In this document: piece by piece, positions 50,980 through 62,020 of the stretch
Layout of the letters: each line of letters opens with the position of its first letter
Numbering within the stretch: the first letter of the stretch is position 1
NCBI RefSeq assembly: GCF_007655135.1
Contig: NC_045132.1
Coordinates: 6,324,001-6,388,000, forward strand
DNA from: Punica granatum
Lineage: Eukaryota; Streptophyta; Magnoliopsida; Myrtales; Lythraceae
Reading direction: 5' to 3'
DNA length: 64,000 bases
Made by a program: the position numbers and the translations under genes
Notes under the pieces: generated by a model
The model's database searches: none
What the model was told of the DNA's origin: nothing
The model's input: only the letters and a program-made list of their open reading frames with translations

Positions 50980-50996
50980 ATCTCCCACTTGCACTA
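50969..50996 (-). promoter_or_regulatory. Polypurine tract of the Copia element
   Basis: On the minus strand, AAGTGGGAGAT directly precedes the 3' LTR start TGTTAGTGATATGCC. This is the expected plus-strand priming site. It overlaps the end of the pol reading frame region. Confidence 0.8.
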
Positions 50997-53900
50997 GAGC
51001 CACTCAGTACCGTATCTAAGACCCATCTTCTCAAGATGTTTCTCTAGCTGCTGCTGCGTCATGGCCTTCGTGAGTGGATCAGCGACATTATCTGCTGAAG
51101 CTACTTTCTGCACAGCTATATCGCCTCTCCCGATAATCTCCCTGATAATATGATATCTCCTCTCAATGTGTTTGGACTTCTGATGTGACCTCGGTTCCTT
51201 TGCCTGAGCAATCGCTCCAGTATTATCACAGTACAGCTCTACTGGTGACGATATGGAGTGAACAATACCGAGTTCAGTCACAAACTTCCGAATCCAAACT
51301 GCCTCCTTCGCTGCATCAGATGCAGCAATATACTCAGCCTCTGTAGTGGAATCTGCAGTCGTCTCTTGCTTAGAACTCTTCCAGCTAACTGCACCTCCAT
51401 TACAGGTGAATATATAACCGGAGATAGACTTTCTATCATCCACATCTGATTGAAAATCAGAATCTGTAAACCCGTCTAGTCTCAACTCACCTCCTCCATA
51501 TACCAGAACCATATCCTTAGTTCTTCTCAAGTACTTAAGGATGTTCTTGACAGCAGTCCAATGATCAAGTCCTGGGTTGGATTGATACCTGCTAGTCATA
51601 CTAACAGCATACGCAATATCCGGCCTTGTACACAGCATAGCATACATCAGGCTACCTATAACCGAAGCATAAGGCACCTGTGCCATCTTCTCTCTCTCCT
51701 CGGGAGTCTTGGGAGACATCGCTTTAGAGAGATGGATACCGTGTCTCACAGGGAGCAATCCTCTTCTAGAATCTTGCATGTTGAACCTCTTCAACACCTT
51801 ATCCAGATATAGAGCTTGGGATAGACCTATCAATCTTTTCGGTCTATCTCTATAGATCCGAATACCTAGTATATAGTTCGCTTCGCCCAAATCCTTCATG
51901 GAGAAAGTATTAGACAACCAGACCTTTACAGAAGTGAGCATACCAATATCATTACCTATCAGCAGAATGTCATCCACGTATAATACAAGAAAGGCAATCA
52001 TGCTCCCACTAGCCTTCTTATACACACATGGTTCATCTTCGTTCTTGATGAAGCCAAAAGACTTTACGGCCTCATCAAAACGCCGATTCCAGCTCCTCGA
52101 AACCTGCTTAAGACCATAAATGGATCTCTTAAGCTTGCACACCTTGGACTTATCCTTGGATTCAAAACCCTTGGGTTGGTCCATGAATATGTCTTCCTCA
52201 ATGTATCCGTTGAGGAATGCGGTCTTGACATCCATTTGCCAAACCTCATAATCATAGTGCGCAGCAATTGCTAGCATTATTCTGATAGACTTTAGCATGG
52301 ATACAGGCAAGAAAGTCTCCTCATAGTCGACTCCCAGCTTCTGGCGATAACCCTTCGCCACTAGCCTAGCTTTATAGGTCTCTACCTTTCCATCAGCACC
52401 AATCTTCCTCTTGAAAATCCATTTGTTCCTTATAGGTACTATACCTTCAAGAGGGTCAACAAGATCCCAGACTTGGTTCTTGCTCATGGAGTCCATCTCG
52501 GACTTCATGGCCTCTAGCCATTTAGAAGAATCTATATCTGATATAGCTTCCTCATAAGTGGTAGGATCATCCCTATGATCATTATCTCCATGAACGAATA
52601 ACTCTTGTACGTTCTCATGGAGATTAAGGTATCTTGCGGGAGTATGAGTTACCCTACCAGACCTTCGAGATTCTGTGACATTCTCAATCTGAATAGATGT
52701 CTCAACTGGTTTATCAATGTCCATCGAAATGGGCATCTGATCGGTTTGTGGTACTGATGACGCCTCATCAAGTACTATCTGCCTTCCTATGCCACCTTCT
52801 TGGACAAACTGTTTCTCCAAAAAGATCGCATCTCTACTAATAACAACCCTTTGCTCAGTAGGGAAATAAAAATAGTATCCAAGGCTGTCACTTGGATAAC
52901 CAACAAACCTGCTTTTCTCGGACCGGGTTTTCAACTTATCGGTCTTCTGTTTCTTAATGAATGCAGGACAACCCCAAATCTTAACGTGCTTAAGACTAGG
53001 TGTCCTACCATTCCATATCTCATATGGAGTGGTAGAGACCGACTTGCTTGGAATTCTGTTAAGCAAGTAACACGCGGTTTGCAACGCATATCCCCACATC
53101 GAAATGGGGAGATCTGTATAGCTCATCATCGACCGAACCATGTCCAACAGGGTACGGTTCCTCCTTTCAGAAACTCCATTCAATTGTGGTGTTCCTAGTG
53201 GAGTGAATTGAGAAACAATACTGTGTTCCTTTAGGAAATCACCAAACTCAGTACTCATGTACTCTCCTCCTCGATCTGATCGAAGAGTCTTGATGCTCTT
53301 CCCTTTCTGTTTTTCTACTTCAGCTTTGAATTCCTTGAACTTTTCAAAGGATTCGTGTTTATACTTCATAAGATAAACATACCCAAAACGAGAATAATCA
53401 TCGGTAAAGGTAATGAAGTAGGAATAACCACCCCGAGCCATTTCACTAAATGGACCACACACATCGCTATGTATGAGTTCTAAAACTTCCTTAGCCCTCT
53501 CCATTTGTCCCACAAATGGAGTCCTAGTCATCTTGCCTTGAAGACAAGACTCGCAAGTTGAATTGGGTTCAGAACCCAATGGAACTATAAGTCCCATCTT
53601 TTCCAACTTACGTATCCTATCATCTGCAACATGCCCTAGTCTAAGGTGCCAAAGTTGCTTTAAACTTGGAATAGATTCGGATACGGTGTTAATTTCAATC
53701 GTGTTCGGAATCGTTTTATTTCTAGCTCTAAGATAATAAAGGCCATTGTGTAAATAACCAACGCCAATAACTTTATTACCATAATAAATGTTGCAAACAT
53801 CATGTCTGAAATCAAACAAGTATCCACTCCTAGTCAAACTAGAAACAAAAATAATGTTCCGATAGGCATTTGGTAAAACTAAAACACGATCTAGAAATAA

Positions 53901-54119
53901 AACATGTCCATCCAAATGTAACGAAGTCGACCCCACAGCTTTGGCCGCAACACTTGCTCCATTGCCGATCTTTAGGCAGACCTCATTCCTTCCGAGGACC
54001 CTACTGCTTGCTAGCCCCTGCATAGAGGTACAAACGTGTGAGCTTGCACCAGTATCAAGAACCCCAGCTGTAGATGAGCTATATGAACCATTGGAACTAA
54101 CATAACAAGAGATAGACAT
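50994..54119 (-). CDS. Copia Pol polyprotein (protease, integrase, RT, RNase H)
   Basis: An uninterrupted frame of 1041 residues. It encodes the aspartic protease active site VLDTGASSHVC (about residues 20-30), the GAG-pre-integrase motif LWHLRLGHV, and an integrase core (HSDVCGPF, then DDYSRFGYVYL, then the DDE Glu in NGVSERRNRT). Reverse transcriptase follows, with WQMDVKTAFLNGYIEEDIFM and the catalytic YVDDILLIGND, then RNase H with DSDFQSDVDDRKSISGY and SSKQETTADSTTEAEYIAAS. Order protease-integrase-RT-RNase H is diagnostic of Copia (Pseudoviridae-type). All catalytic motifs are present. The frame is shifted relative to the upstream gag frame near 54120, so it may not be translated normally. 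Confidence 0.95.
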   Translation of the reverse strand: MSISCYVSSNGSYSSSTAGVLDTGASSHVCTSMQGLASSRVLGRNEVCLKIGNGASVAAKAVGSTSLHLDGHVLFLDRVLVLPNAYRNIIFVSSLTRSGYLFDFRHDVCNIYYGNKVIGVGYLHNGLYYLRARNKTIPNTIEINTVSESIPSLKQLWHLRLGHVADDRIRKLEKMGLIVPLGSEPNSTCESCLQGKMTRTPFVGQMERAKEVLELIHSDVCGPFSEMARGGYSYFITFTDDYSRFGYVYLMKYKHESFEKFKEFKAEVEKQKGKSIKTLRSDRGGEYMSTEFGDFLKEHSIVSQFTPLGTPQLNGVSERRNRTLLDMVRSMMSYTDLPISMWGYALQTACYLLNRIPSKSVSTTPYEIWNGRTPSLKHVKIWGCPAFIKKQKTDKLKTRSEKSRFVGYPSDSLGYYFYFPTEQRVVISRDAIFLEKQFVQEGGIGRQIVLDEASSVPQTDQMPISMDIDKPVETSIQIENVTESRRSGRVTHTPARYLNLHENVQELFVHGDNDHRDDPTTYEEAISDIDSSKWLEAMKSEMDSMSKNQVWDLVDPLEGIVPIRNKWIFKRKIGADGKVETYKARLVAKGYRQKLGVDYEETFLPVSMLKSIRIMLAIAAHYDYEVWQMDVKTAFLNGYIEEDIFMDQPKGFESKDKSKVCKLKRSIYGLKQVSRSWNRRFDEAVKSFGFIKNEDEPCVYKKASGSMIAFLVLYVDDILLIGNDIGMLTSVKVWLSNTFSMKDLGEANYILGIRIYRDRPKRLIGLSQALYLDKVLKRFNMQDSRRGLLPVRHGIHLSKAMSPKTPEEREKMAQVPYASVIGSLMYAMLCTRPDIAYAVSMTSRYQSNPGLDHWTAVKNILKYLRRTKDMVLVYGGGELRLDGFTDSDFQSDVDDRKSISGYIFTCNGGAVSWKSSKQETTADSTTEAEYIAASDAAKEAVWIRKFVTELGIVHSISSPVELYCDNTGAIAQAKEPRSHQKSKHIERRYHIIREIIGRGDIAVQKVASADNVADPLTKAMTQQQLEKHLEKMGLRYGTEWL

Positions 54120-55040
54120 ACTTCTAAAGGTTTCTTTCCCTTATTTGCCTTCAACGAGGCGAGGTACTGCTGACAGTTCCTCTTCCAATGTCCATTCTTG
54201 CCGCAGTGGAAACAAGTTCCCTTATCCGCAACAACCTTTGCCTTGCCCTTATTCTTGGACACCCCTGCTGACTGTTGAGGAACAGAGCCTTTCTTGGACT
54301 TCTTATTCTTCTTCCCAGTCTTACTGGAAGAAGTACCAGCCACAAGAACGACTTCCTTATCCTTCCTTTTATTGTTCATAGCATTATGTGCAGTGACCAA
54401 CATGTTTAGCAGCTCAGACAACGAACATGATAACTTGTTCATGTGAAAGTTCACAATGAACCCTGAGAAAGAATCTGGGAGAGACTGAAGAACTAAATCC
54501 ACATGGAGTTCTTTTTCCATCTGGAACTCAAGCTTCTCAAGCTGTTCAATCAGCCTGATCATCTTCTGCACATGAGCTGCGACTTCAGTTCCCTCCTGCA
54601 TTCTCTCACGGAACAATTCCTTCGATATCTCATATCGTGCGGTCCTGCTATTCTCCCCATATAGCTCCTGAGATTCTTCAAGATCTCACGAGAACTCTTC
54701 ATGTTCTCATGCTGCTTCTGCAACTCATTGCTCATGGAAGCAAGCATATAGCAGCGGACCTTCGTGTCATCAACAGACCACTGATCATATGCGTCCTGCT
54801 GATCACTCGTAGCATCCCCGCCAGGAGTTCAATTTCTTGAGTCTCCAAGATATATCCCAGAGCCTCCATGTTTAGGACACTGTTCAGGTTACGGAGCCAG
54901 TCCGAAAAATTAGGCCCAGTGAGCCTATTATCATTCAGTATGCACGAGAGAGGATTCATAGATTTCATACTTATCATGACTGCAGAAAATAACAAGATTA
55001 AATTAATCAATTTATGTATATATTTAACCATAATGATCAT
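54011..55040 (-). pseudogene. Copia gag, frameshifted
   Basis: The gag coding region runs on the minus strand from about 55040. It starts with a segment containing LNDNRLTGPNFSDWLRNLN and shifts frame near 54820 and again near 54670. It continues through a helical part with VHVQKMIRLIEQLE-like sequence and a CCHC zinc knuckle, CFHCGKNGHWKRNC (about 54160-54220). A third frame change lies near 54120-54150 before pol. Three single-base disruptions in a young element are notable; some could be assembly errors. As written, no capsid protein can be made. Confidence 0.85.
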
Positions 55041-56438
55041 GGACTTTCAATCAAAATGGTCTCCCACTATCTTTTCGAATCCTACACTTCCAAAATAGGC
55101 AACGGAAATCCTAATCGGGAAAGATTCCTAGCGGGTGATTGAATTCTCATAGAATATTAATTCCCTCAGGTACCCGCCATTATTGGAAAACAAGCATTCT
55201 ACAAGTGAACAACTCCTTGTTCAGTACATCTCTATGTACGGCTCAATCAATTCGGCTCCTAGTACTCTGGACCTCAGGTGCCTGCCGTTATTGGTCCATT
55301 ATACATAGTTAAGTCTAACCCACCAAACCCTAGATATCAGCTACCTCATGTGCCTGCCGTTATTGGCAACTAACAATCTAAAACATTACATGTTTTAACA
55401 TTCATGCAAAAAGATCTCTTAGTCTGTCTCATGCCCCCGTGTGTCCATGACCAACAACGAAACAAATTAAAACTCTCTGGAGAATGCTTTGGTGGAGAGC
55501 CATGACAGAGGTTCGCAACCTCATGCCATTCTCAACTTAATATTTTAATTTGGAAGATTTTATTTAAGGTGACCTAATTACTATTCGGTTTCACTTTGCA
55601 CATTATCCGTATTCACACATCACATGCATAAATATGTACTCGGAATCGATAAAAACATGATCATGGATTTACTATTAGCCTAATCCTAGAGCCACAAGAA
55701 TTAAGCAAAAATTTCCAAAAGTCCATAATCACACACCATGCTCGAAATTTATATAAGAAACTAATAGCAAAAAAAAGGAAATAAATTTCGTGCTAATTTT
55801 GTAACTCTTTACAAAATATCCAAATATCACATATTAGGAAATTTTCAATTTTTTTAAAATTATACAAGATATCATATATCCAGTGTATCTTCAAAATTCC
55901 TTTTTGATATCAAATATCAAATTTCTGATCTCATTAGAATAGGATATCAAATATCCAATTTCCATAAAATCAAATTTTACGAAAACAATTTTGGTAATTA
56001 ATTGTTTCGGAAATCTAATTTCCAAAATTATCGAAAATTGCCCATTGTTCGACCGAGAAGAACAACCATCCTTGTCCAACAATTAGCAGCAAACCAAGAG
56101 AACAATTACAGCAAAAAATAAAAATAAAAATGTTCAACAGCCATCCAATTCACCCGAGAAGACCCTGAGAGTCCAGTAGCCACTAAGCAAGCAATAATTG
56201 CCAGGAATAGCCGCCAAAACCACTACTTTGCCCAGCTCTGACCGAGGACTTTCCTCAGCCATTGAGCAGTGGCTGTGATTCAAACAAAACAATTAATCCA
56301 ATTGTATTGTCTAGGGCCGGTAACGAAAAACAATTTCTCGTTCCCAATTCGATATCGATTTATCAAACAATTCAATAAATCACAATCAACCACCAAAATT
56401 TGAGCACAAAATATGTATCTAAACGATTAGAAGGATGT
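55041..56438 (-). other. Copia 5' untranslated leader
   Basis: The region between the primer-binding site and gag is AT-rich with no reading frame. Three short imperfect repeats of a GCCTGCCGTTATTGG / CCCGCCATTATTGG-type motif occur at 55170-55370. Confidence 0.6.
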
Positions 56439-56449
56439 CTCTGATACCA
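56439..56449 (-). other. Primer-binding site (initiator tRNA-Met type)
   Basis: TGGTATCAGAG on the minus strand, one base from the 5' LTR, is the standard plant Copia primer-binding site. Confidence 0.93.
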
Positions 56450-56450
56450 C

Positions 56451-57964
56451 TTTTGGATTACCGAGCACGTCTCCACCGAGATTAGACTCCTCTCGACCTG
56501 TACACTCCGATCAATTAACCTCTTCCTCTCTTTCTAATATTAGGGTTTTCGATCAATTAGCCTCTAGGGTTAACCGTAAGAACATATCTATATATATTCT
56601 TACCCTAGAGACTAAAATGCAATTATTAATTAATCCGAATTAATTAATAAATCACAAATGAGTCCTCACAATTTAAGTCATCCAATGACTTACCCTTATA
56701 GTTAGAAAGAAAGATTAAGTAAGTACTTGACACGAGTTTCTATCAATAGCCAATCTATTTACAGAAACTTTCCAAATAAGGAAACTATCGTATTTCCTTA
56801 ATATATTTATCCTTGATATTGAACTCGGCTTCAGGATGTGCTAGCACCCTTACAACCACATTGCAAGCCTTGTTCGATAATTAATTTCTAATTAACATCC
56901 TTAATTCGAATTAATTCTTTTCTCGGTTTAGACACGCTCAATGTGTGTGACTAACTAGGTTCATCATCAAATGGCAATGGTATTATAGTATCAACTCATT
57001 TGATACTACCAGAAACTCTTTCTGTTACCGAAAGCATAATTCCCAAAATGTCATTGGTTCCCAAAGTTCACGAGTGACACCTAGCAGCATATCGTGACAA
57101 TCCAAAAGATGACGAATGTATAATTGGAACATTCTGATGAACCTCTGATCGTATATACCATGCACTGAATCCTTTCACTACAAGATCACAATCTAGCCAG
57201 AGTTACGGTAAATGCCAAACTCTAAAGCCGATCATATGGACTCTCTAATTTCATTCTTAGATCTGTAGCACTTGAACATAAACTCTTTTCTATTCAAGTC
57301 TATCTACCCGGCCGAGGATTTCTCGATCCAAAATAAAACTCATATCCATAGGACATTTTTCCTGTTTACTCAGGTTAGTGAATCCCGTCTTGATCAGACA
57401 CCTAACTCCAAGTATAACTAACTAGGACCACTATCTGCCGAATACTCACGCTAAGCACAAATACATTAGCAGTAGCAAATCCTAATTACCTATACTTGAG
57501 ATAGCGTTCCATCTCAGGTCTAAGGACTATATGCACTAATACGATCCAGATAACATTCATTGACATTAGTAAATTACCGTATGAATGTTATCTGCACGTC
57601 ACGTTCGACTACTTATCATATAAGTATCTACATATCTGTCATGATAACAGTTATCAAATAGCATGAGACTCACTACTCCATCTTCATTAGTATCTGTATA
57701 CTAATCATGGAAACAACAGAGGTAACGATCTATTTGGAGAAATAATGTCCAGTTAAGTCTCCTACGATCGTGAACAGTTTAAAGATATTCTTACCGAATT
57801 ACTTCGTCACTCATATTCTTAACTCTTAAGAATGAAGCATTCAAAATATCTTAAGGACTTTATTCTAATAAACATAGACAATATACGAATAATAGAGTAA
57901 ACATTATTGCCATAAAAGGAATTATTCAAATACATAAATCAAGCTCTAGGGCATATCACTAACA
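56451..57964 (-). repeat. Copia 5' LTR (1514 bp, internally deleted)
   Basis: Relative to the 3' LTR it lacks 231 bp between two GAGCACGT repeats and about 265 bp between two CGATC repeats. With a 2-bp gain and a 1-bp loss elsewhere, this accounts for the full length difference. It carries one copy of the 42-bp unit (about 56517-56558). Confidence 0.93.
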
Positions 57965-58589
57965 GAAGGTAGATCTGGGTGGCTGCGGGGGCACTCGCCG
58001 GCGAAGCTCTAAGGGAGTAGCCAGCTGTGGTGGGGCGAGTGGCCGAAGCTAGCTCAGGCAGATCTGCAGGGGGCATTGATAGGAGCTAGAGGCGCGGGTG
58101 AACGCACAGGGGGCCGGCGGGCTAAGCTCTCGGCATGATTGTGTAGGCAACTTGGGTGTTTCTTTTGGGGGGGGGGGGGGGGGGGGAGGGGGGGGGAGTA
58201 GGGAGAGGGGCGCCACTGTGCAAATCGATTCGTTGTGTGAAGGGCAGCCAGTGAGCTGCTGTCTGAGTCATCAATCGGGACATGTACCGCGGGTTCAAAA
58301 CTAGCACCTGCTGGTTGGGATGCTAGGATGGACCCGCCGCCCGCGCGCGCCAATTGGTGGACGTCGTCTGGAACGCCGAAGTGTGTATAGAGAGCGAGAA
58401 AGAGATCACAGGGAGCTAGAGAGAAAGAGCACTTCCTGCTAATGATTGGTCAAACGGTCCATTTTTTTTAAAGTTAGCGATGGAATTCCGGCGGAACAGA
58501 CCCCGTCGAAAAACGTGTTCGAGGGAAGTTTTCGTACTAATCCGTTCTGTCAAAAATACCCGTCGAAACAAGCATGGTCTTTAGTGGTG
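57965..58589 (-). other. CACTA 5' terminal region, right of Copia
   Basis: A GC-rich segment with a long G-run at 58167-58197 and CCCGTCGAAA repeats at 58501-58568. It ends in the CACCACTAAAGACC terminus on the minus strand. No coding sequence. Confidence 0.5.
58167..58197 (+). repeat. Poly-G tract, G-quadruplex prone
   Basis: An almost uninterrupted run of about 30 G residues broken by a single A. Its exact length is likely unreliable in any assembly. Confidence 0.85.
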
Positions 58590-58721
58590 TAAGCAACAAT
58601 AATTAGGAGGCTTTTTAGCATTTTTCATTGACAAACCATTAAATGTTTAGGATAAAATCGAACAAAAGAAAGCGGTAGTGAAAAAGCAGATACAAAATCA
58701 TATATGTATAACATACTATCG

Positions 58722-58881
58722 TTAGTTGAAGCAATTTAACGTTTGTTTTTCTTATATCATGTTCGAGTCTTGAGAATTAAAAAAATTCTTGATTGGAAGA
58801 ATTTTATTCCTTAGTAAGCTGACCGTACTTGAATTGAATTAATTAGGGTCTATTGAACTTTTGAATACGTATGTACACATC
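58722..58881 (+). repeat. SINE family A, copy 3
   Basis: GTTAGTTGAAGCAATTTAAC (A-box-like) is followed by CATGTTCGAGTCTTGAG (B-box-like), then AGAATTTTATTCCTTAGTAA, CTTGAATTGAATTAAT and ATTGAACTTTTGAATAC. These occur in the same order as the 10198-10364 copy. It lies just outside the right end of the CACTA element. Confidence 0.65.
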
Positions 58882-59385
58882 GAAAAAGAATTTTATCTAT
58901 ATATATATACATAAAAAACCATATATATATATATATGGAACTGTACTTTTGGATTTTCAGGCCCAAAATCATTAAATATATATATATATATATATTTAAT
59001 CATCTTGACCATATCACGGTGTAATAGGAGTTTGCTTTTGAATTTTCAGGCCCAAAGAGAAGGGGCAAAAAAAAAAAAGGACTTGCTGAGGATATTATAT
59101 ATAACACAGAATCGAATATTTGATCCAAAATATTCCACAATTAGCTTTGATATCGCCTTTATGAATTACTAAAAAATAAATACCAAAAATTATTGTAATT
59201 TTTGGTTTGGATCTTTCTCCTCTTCTTCAACCCATTGTCCTTCCACTTAATTGAGGGAGTGTGGACTCATCCACAACGGTACTCATGCATGCCTTATAAG
59301 CAAAATATTTTGAAAACACGAGGTAATGTCGAAAAATAAAATCAAGCGGTAAAATCAAATAGAACATGGTTATGGTAAGAGATAA

Positions 59386-60110
59386 TTAATCAACATTAGG
59401 CGAAATATAAGTCTCGATATAAGCTATGCTAGAAGGAAGGCCATGATACAGACTAATAGGGTAAAGCTCAATGGTCTTCAAGGTTGATATGCCCTCGGTC
59501 GGCTCATATACGATCATGAAGCTGTTGCCCCATTTTAAGCAAATAATATGATTCCCATCTTCTTTCGCATTGAGATACACAGTCGGTCGAGTTCTGGGAT
59601 AATTAATGACGGGGAAGATGTCATTGGAAGACAGCACAGCCTAATCCAACACGAAGCCCTCCCAATATGATCATTGTATGAAGCTTTCATGACCCAGATC
59701 AACAGAGTTGCCGGAAAAATCGTAGACGCTACGAGGAATCCTCCTCTCAAGCCATCCAAATCCGCAGATTCTAGGCTCCAATCGGTCCAATCAGTACACG
59801 GCAGTGCAAACAAGTCTTTGTGGAACTTCTCAGCTGCGAGATGAAAGCAGAGGAGCGTATCGCGGACTGTACGATCTTCGCATAACCAATGAATAGAGTC
59901 GTTCAAATACTTCCCAACAGGTTTATTGTGTGCAATACGTAATGACTTTGCTGCCGGGTTTTTTCTTCCGGACGTCCCAACTTAAATCTGCTTACATGCC
60001 GGTGGAGCTGCCCGAAAGACAGTACTCATACTACCTCTTATCTTTTTGTAATCGTCACCTTGAGCAAAAAAATTATAATCTTGTCCTAGAAAATCAAATC
60101 CCATTTGTCC
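59386..60110 (-). pseudogene. F-box-associated (FBA) domain gene fragment
   Basis: Minus-strand translation gives GDDYKKIRGSM near 60060, then KYLNDSIHWLCEDRTVRDTL, CFHLAAEKFHK and TDWTDWSLESADLDGLRGGF. After a frame break near 59640-59690 it continues with NDIFPVINYPRTRPTVYLN, GNHIICLKWGNSFMIVYEP and STLKTIELYPISLYHGLPSS, ending in a stop. This is the F-box-associated interaction domain of plant SCF substrate receptors. The N-terminal F-box is missing, and a stop occurs near 59982. It is a degenerate 3' fragment, probably from a tandemly expanded F-box family. Confidence 0.8.
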
Positions 60111-61937
60111 AGTGTTCCATTACTCATGTAAAGGTCTCGACGCCAATAAAATAAAATAAAAAAACTAAATCTTCATAATCAAAAGGAATGATTTTCATGA
60201 GAAAATAAAAATAAGCTCATCTAAATTTATAAAATGTTATTTAAAATTTTTAGAATCTATATTAATTGTGACTTTTTTTATTATTTTTAATGATTTGTTT
60301 CTAGAAAATGCATACAAGTGATGAGTTCGTTTTTTTTCAAATAATAGATTTACTCATTTGTGCTCATGTAGTCATGATTTTTAGTTTATTTTATTTTGTT
60401 GGATCTTTTAAATTGTGAAAACACAATTCAAATAACATTCATAAATTTCAATTCTAATAATATGCACAATTACATTAGCTATTTTATTCTTATATGAAAG
60501 ATTAATATTATATAAAATGTCCTTAAGAAAAAGACCTAAGTAAATGGAGAAAAAAAGCATTCAGTATATTATATTCTCCGAATAATTCATTTGAAATTTT
60601 TATTCTCTCTTAGAATAATTGGCCAAGGAGCGAGAATATTGTTTCATAAGAAGCACTTATTTTCTTAAATCACTTTTTGGTTTTTGAAGTAAAGAAATTA
60701 CTTTTGTGTATATATATATATATATATTTGGTTGTATTTTTATTTTTTGCACGTGAAAATTTTTAACCAATTAAAATGGGATATTATGCTAAAAAGATAT
60801 TTAGGACTTTCAGGAATAAAATCATTTCCTTATCATTCATAATACGAAAATGTAACACTTATTTTAAGTTATATTATGGGTAAGGGGATATATAGAAAAG
60901 TGAGAGTTTTTCATATGGGAAGTTCAACCCAATGATTAAGAAAGGAAGAGATGAGAAATATAAGAGTGATTTAAGGAGCTAATCCATATTTAATTAGAGT
61001 AATTAATATACTATTAAGGGCATTCTTGTACCATGGATGACAAAGAGAGTGGATTAGCCATTATAGTGGAAATAGTCCTAACTTTTATTTTTAGGTATAA
61101 CAAATATATTATTTTAGATTTGGATTTCCTCATTAAAAAAGTAAATAAATGAATAAAAATATATGCCACAGATACATTATAGGATAATTGATTCGATAAT
61201 TTTATATTTTCCGTACAATCGTAGTATATTGCTGCCCGTACTTTGCGTCATCTTTCCACTTCGAATATTGGCTTTATATCTCTATGCTTTGCTGATAGTG
61301 AAAATTTTTTATTGTAATATTCAAGACTTTTTAGAAAGATATTGGTTATTTTTATAAAACTATCAAGATGTTCTCTTACTCTTCAACATTTGTTCCTTTT
61401 TGTTTTTCGATATAAGGAAGAGTAAGAATAAATATTAGGGTGAAATATTTAAAAAGAATCTTCAACTTTCAGTCGGGCAAAAACAAAAAACTTTTATAGA
61501 TTTGGTTAAAAAAAATTCTTGCAACTAAGAATTGGGATTGAGATTAAATTAGCACGAACACACACCACAAATAACGCATTTGGTATTTCAAATAATAAAG
61601 ATAAGAAAGTTCTGAATTCGATTTTCATCAGTATGATGAGGCCGTTTGATTGGATGTAATCTTCGGATTTTTCCGAGAATATTCGAAAATTACGACCTAT
61701 TTTATGTCGTTTGGATGTAAAGTGATTTCCTGCAATAATCTTACTATCCAGATTTTAGGGGTGTGGTTGGAAAAGTTTTTACGGTCGAAACATTTAGTAC
61801 TGTCGGATTACAACCATCGGTCTCACATCTTATCTCTATAAAAAGAAATCATATACTATATTATCACCCAAATGCATTCCCACAATCCAATATATTTACT
61901 AAACCCAACAATCTTACTTTTAGAGTTTTTTTTTTGT
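60111..61937. other. AT-rich intergenic DNA
   Basis: No gene, RNA or clear transposon end was recognised. A TA-dinucleotide microsatellite lies at 60709-60727. Confidence 0.5.
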
Positions 61938-62020
61938 TATAATGAAAGGAAAATCCTAAATAACTAATAAATGGACACAAATAGTCCCACTAGCTATCAA
62001 ACTTGCGATCTCTAAGTCAA
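61938..62020 (-). repeat. SINE-like repeat, family B, partial copy 4
   Basis: It contains TCCTAAATAACTAATAAATG, then ACAAATAGTCCCACTAGCTA, then ACTTGCGATCTCTAAG, matching the family B tail and B-box region seen at 2550-2610. Confidence 0.5.

Larger units (their letters stand above)
48971..57964 (-). mobile_element. Copia LTR retrotransposon (about 9 kb), TSD GAAGG
   Basis: The element reads on the minus strand. LTRs are 48971-50979 (3' LTR, 2009 bp) and 56451-57964 (5' LTR, 1514 bp), bounded by TGTT...AACA-type ends; the 56451 end is mutated to TTTT. GAAGG flanks both sides (48966-48970 and 57965-57969). A primer-binding site matching initiator tRNA-Met adjoins the 5' LTR and a purine-rich tract adjoins the 3' LTR. 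Gag is frameshifted, pol is open. LTR length and coding order suggest a Tork/Angela-like lineage, with low confidence. By-eye LTR divergence of about 1.2% implies a recent insertion. It interrupts the CACTA 5' region. Confidence 0.95.
36603..58589 (-). mobile_element. CACTA (En/Spm) element, about 22 kb, with nested insertions
   Basis: The left end is CACTACTAGAAATCGC. The right end on the minus strand is CACCACTAAAGACC. TAA flanks both ends (36600-36602 and 58590-58592), matching the 3-bp CACTA duplication. On the minus strand the element carries TNP2 (about 48110 to 39190) and then TNP1/Ptta (39061 to 37421), the usual order. Insertions inside are a Tourist-like MITE (47424-47707), a MULE (39701-44632), a hairpin MITE (39492-39682) and a Copia element (48971-57964). 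Removing these leaves about 7.6 kb, a normal CACTA size. The TIR match is only about 9 of 12, so the pairing of these two ends is probable rather than certain. Confidence 0.65.

Noticed and set aside
52800..53198. Plus-strand ORF of 132 codons
   Set aside because: It is antisense to the intact Copia pol frame.
58054..58353. Proline-rich open frames on the minus strand
   Set aside because: They are the complement of the poly-G tract within CACTA non-coding DNA.
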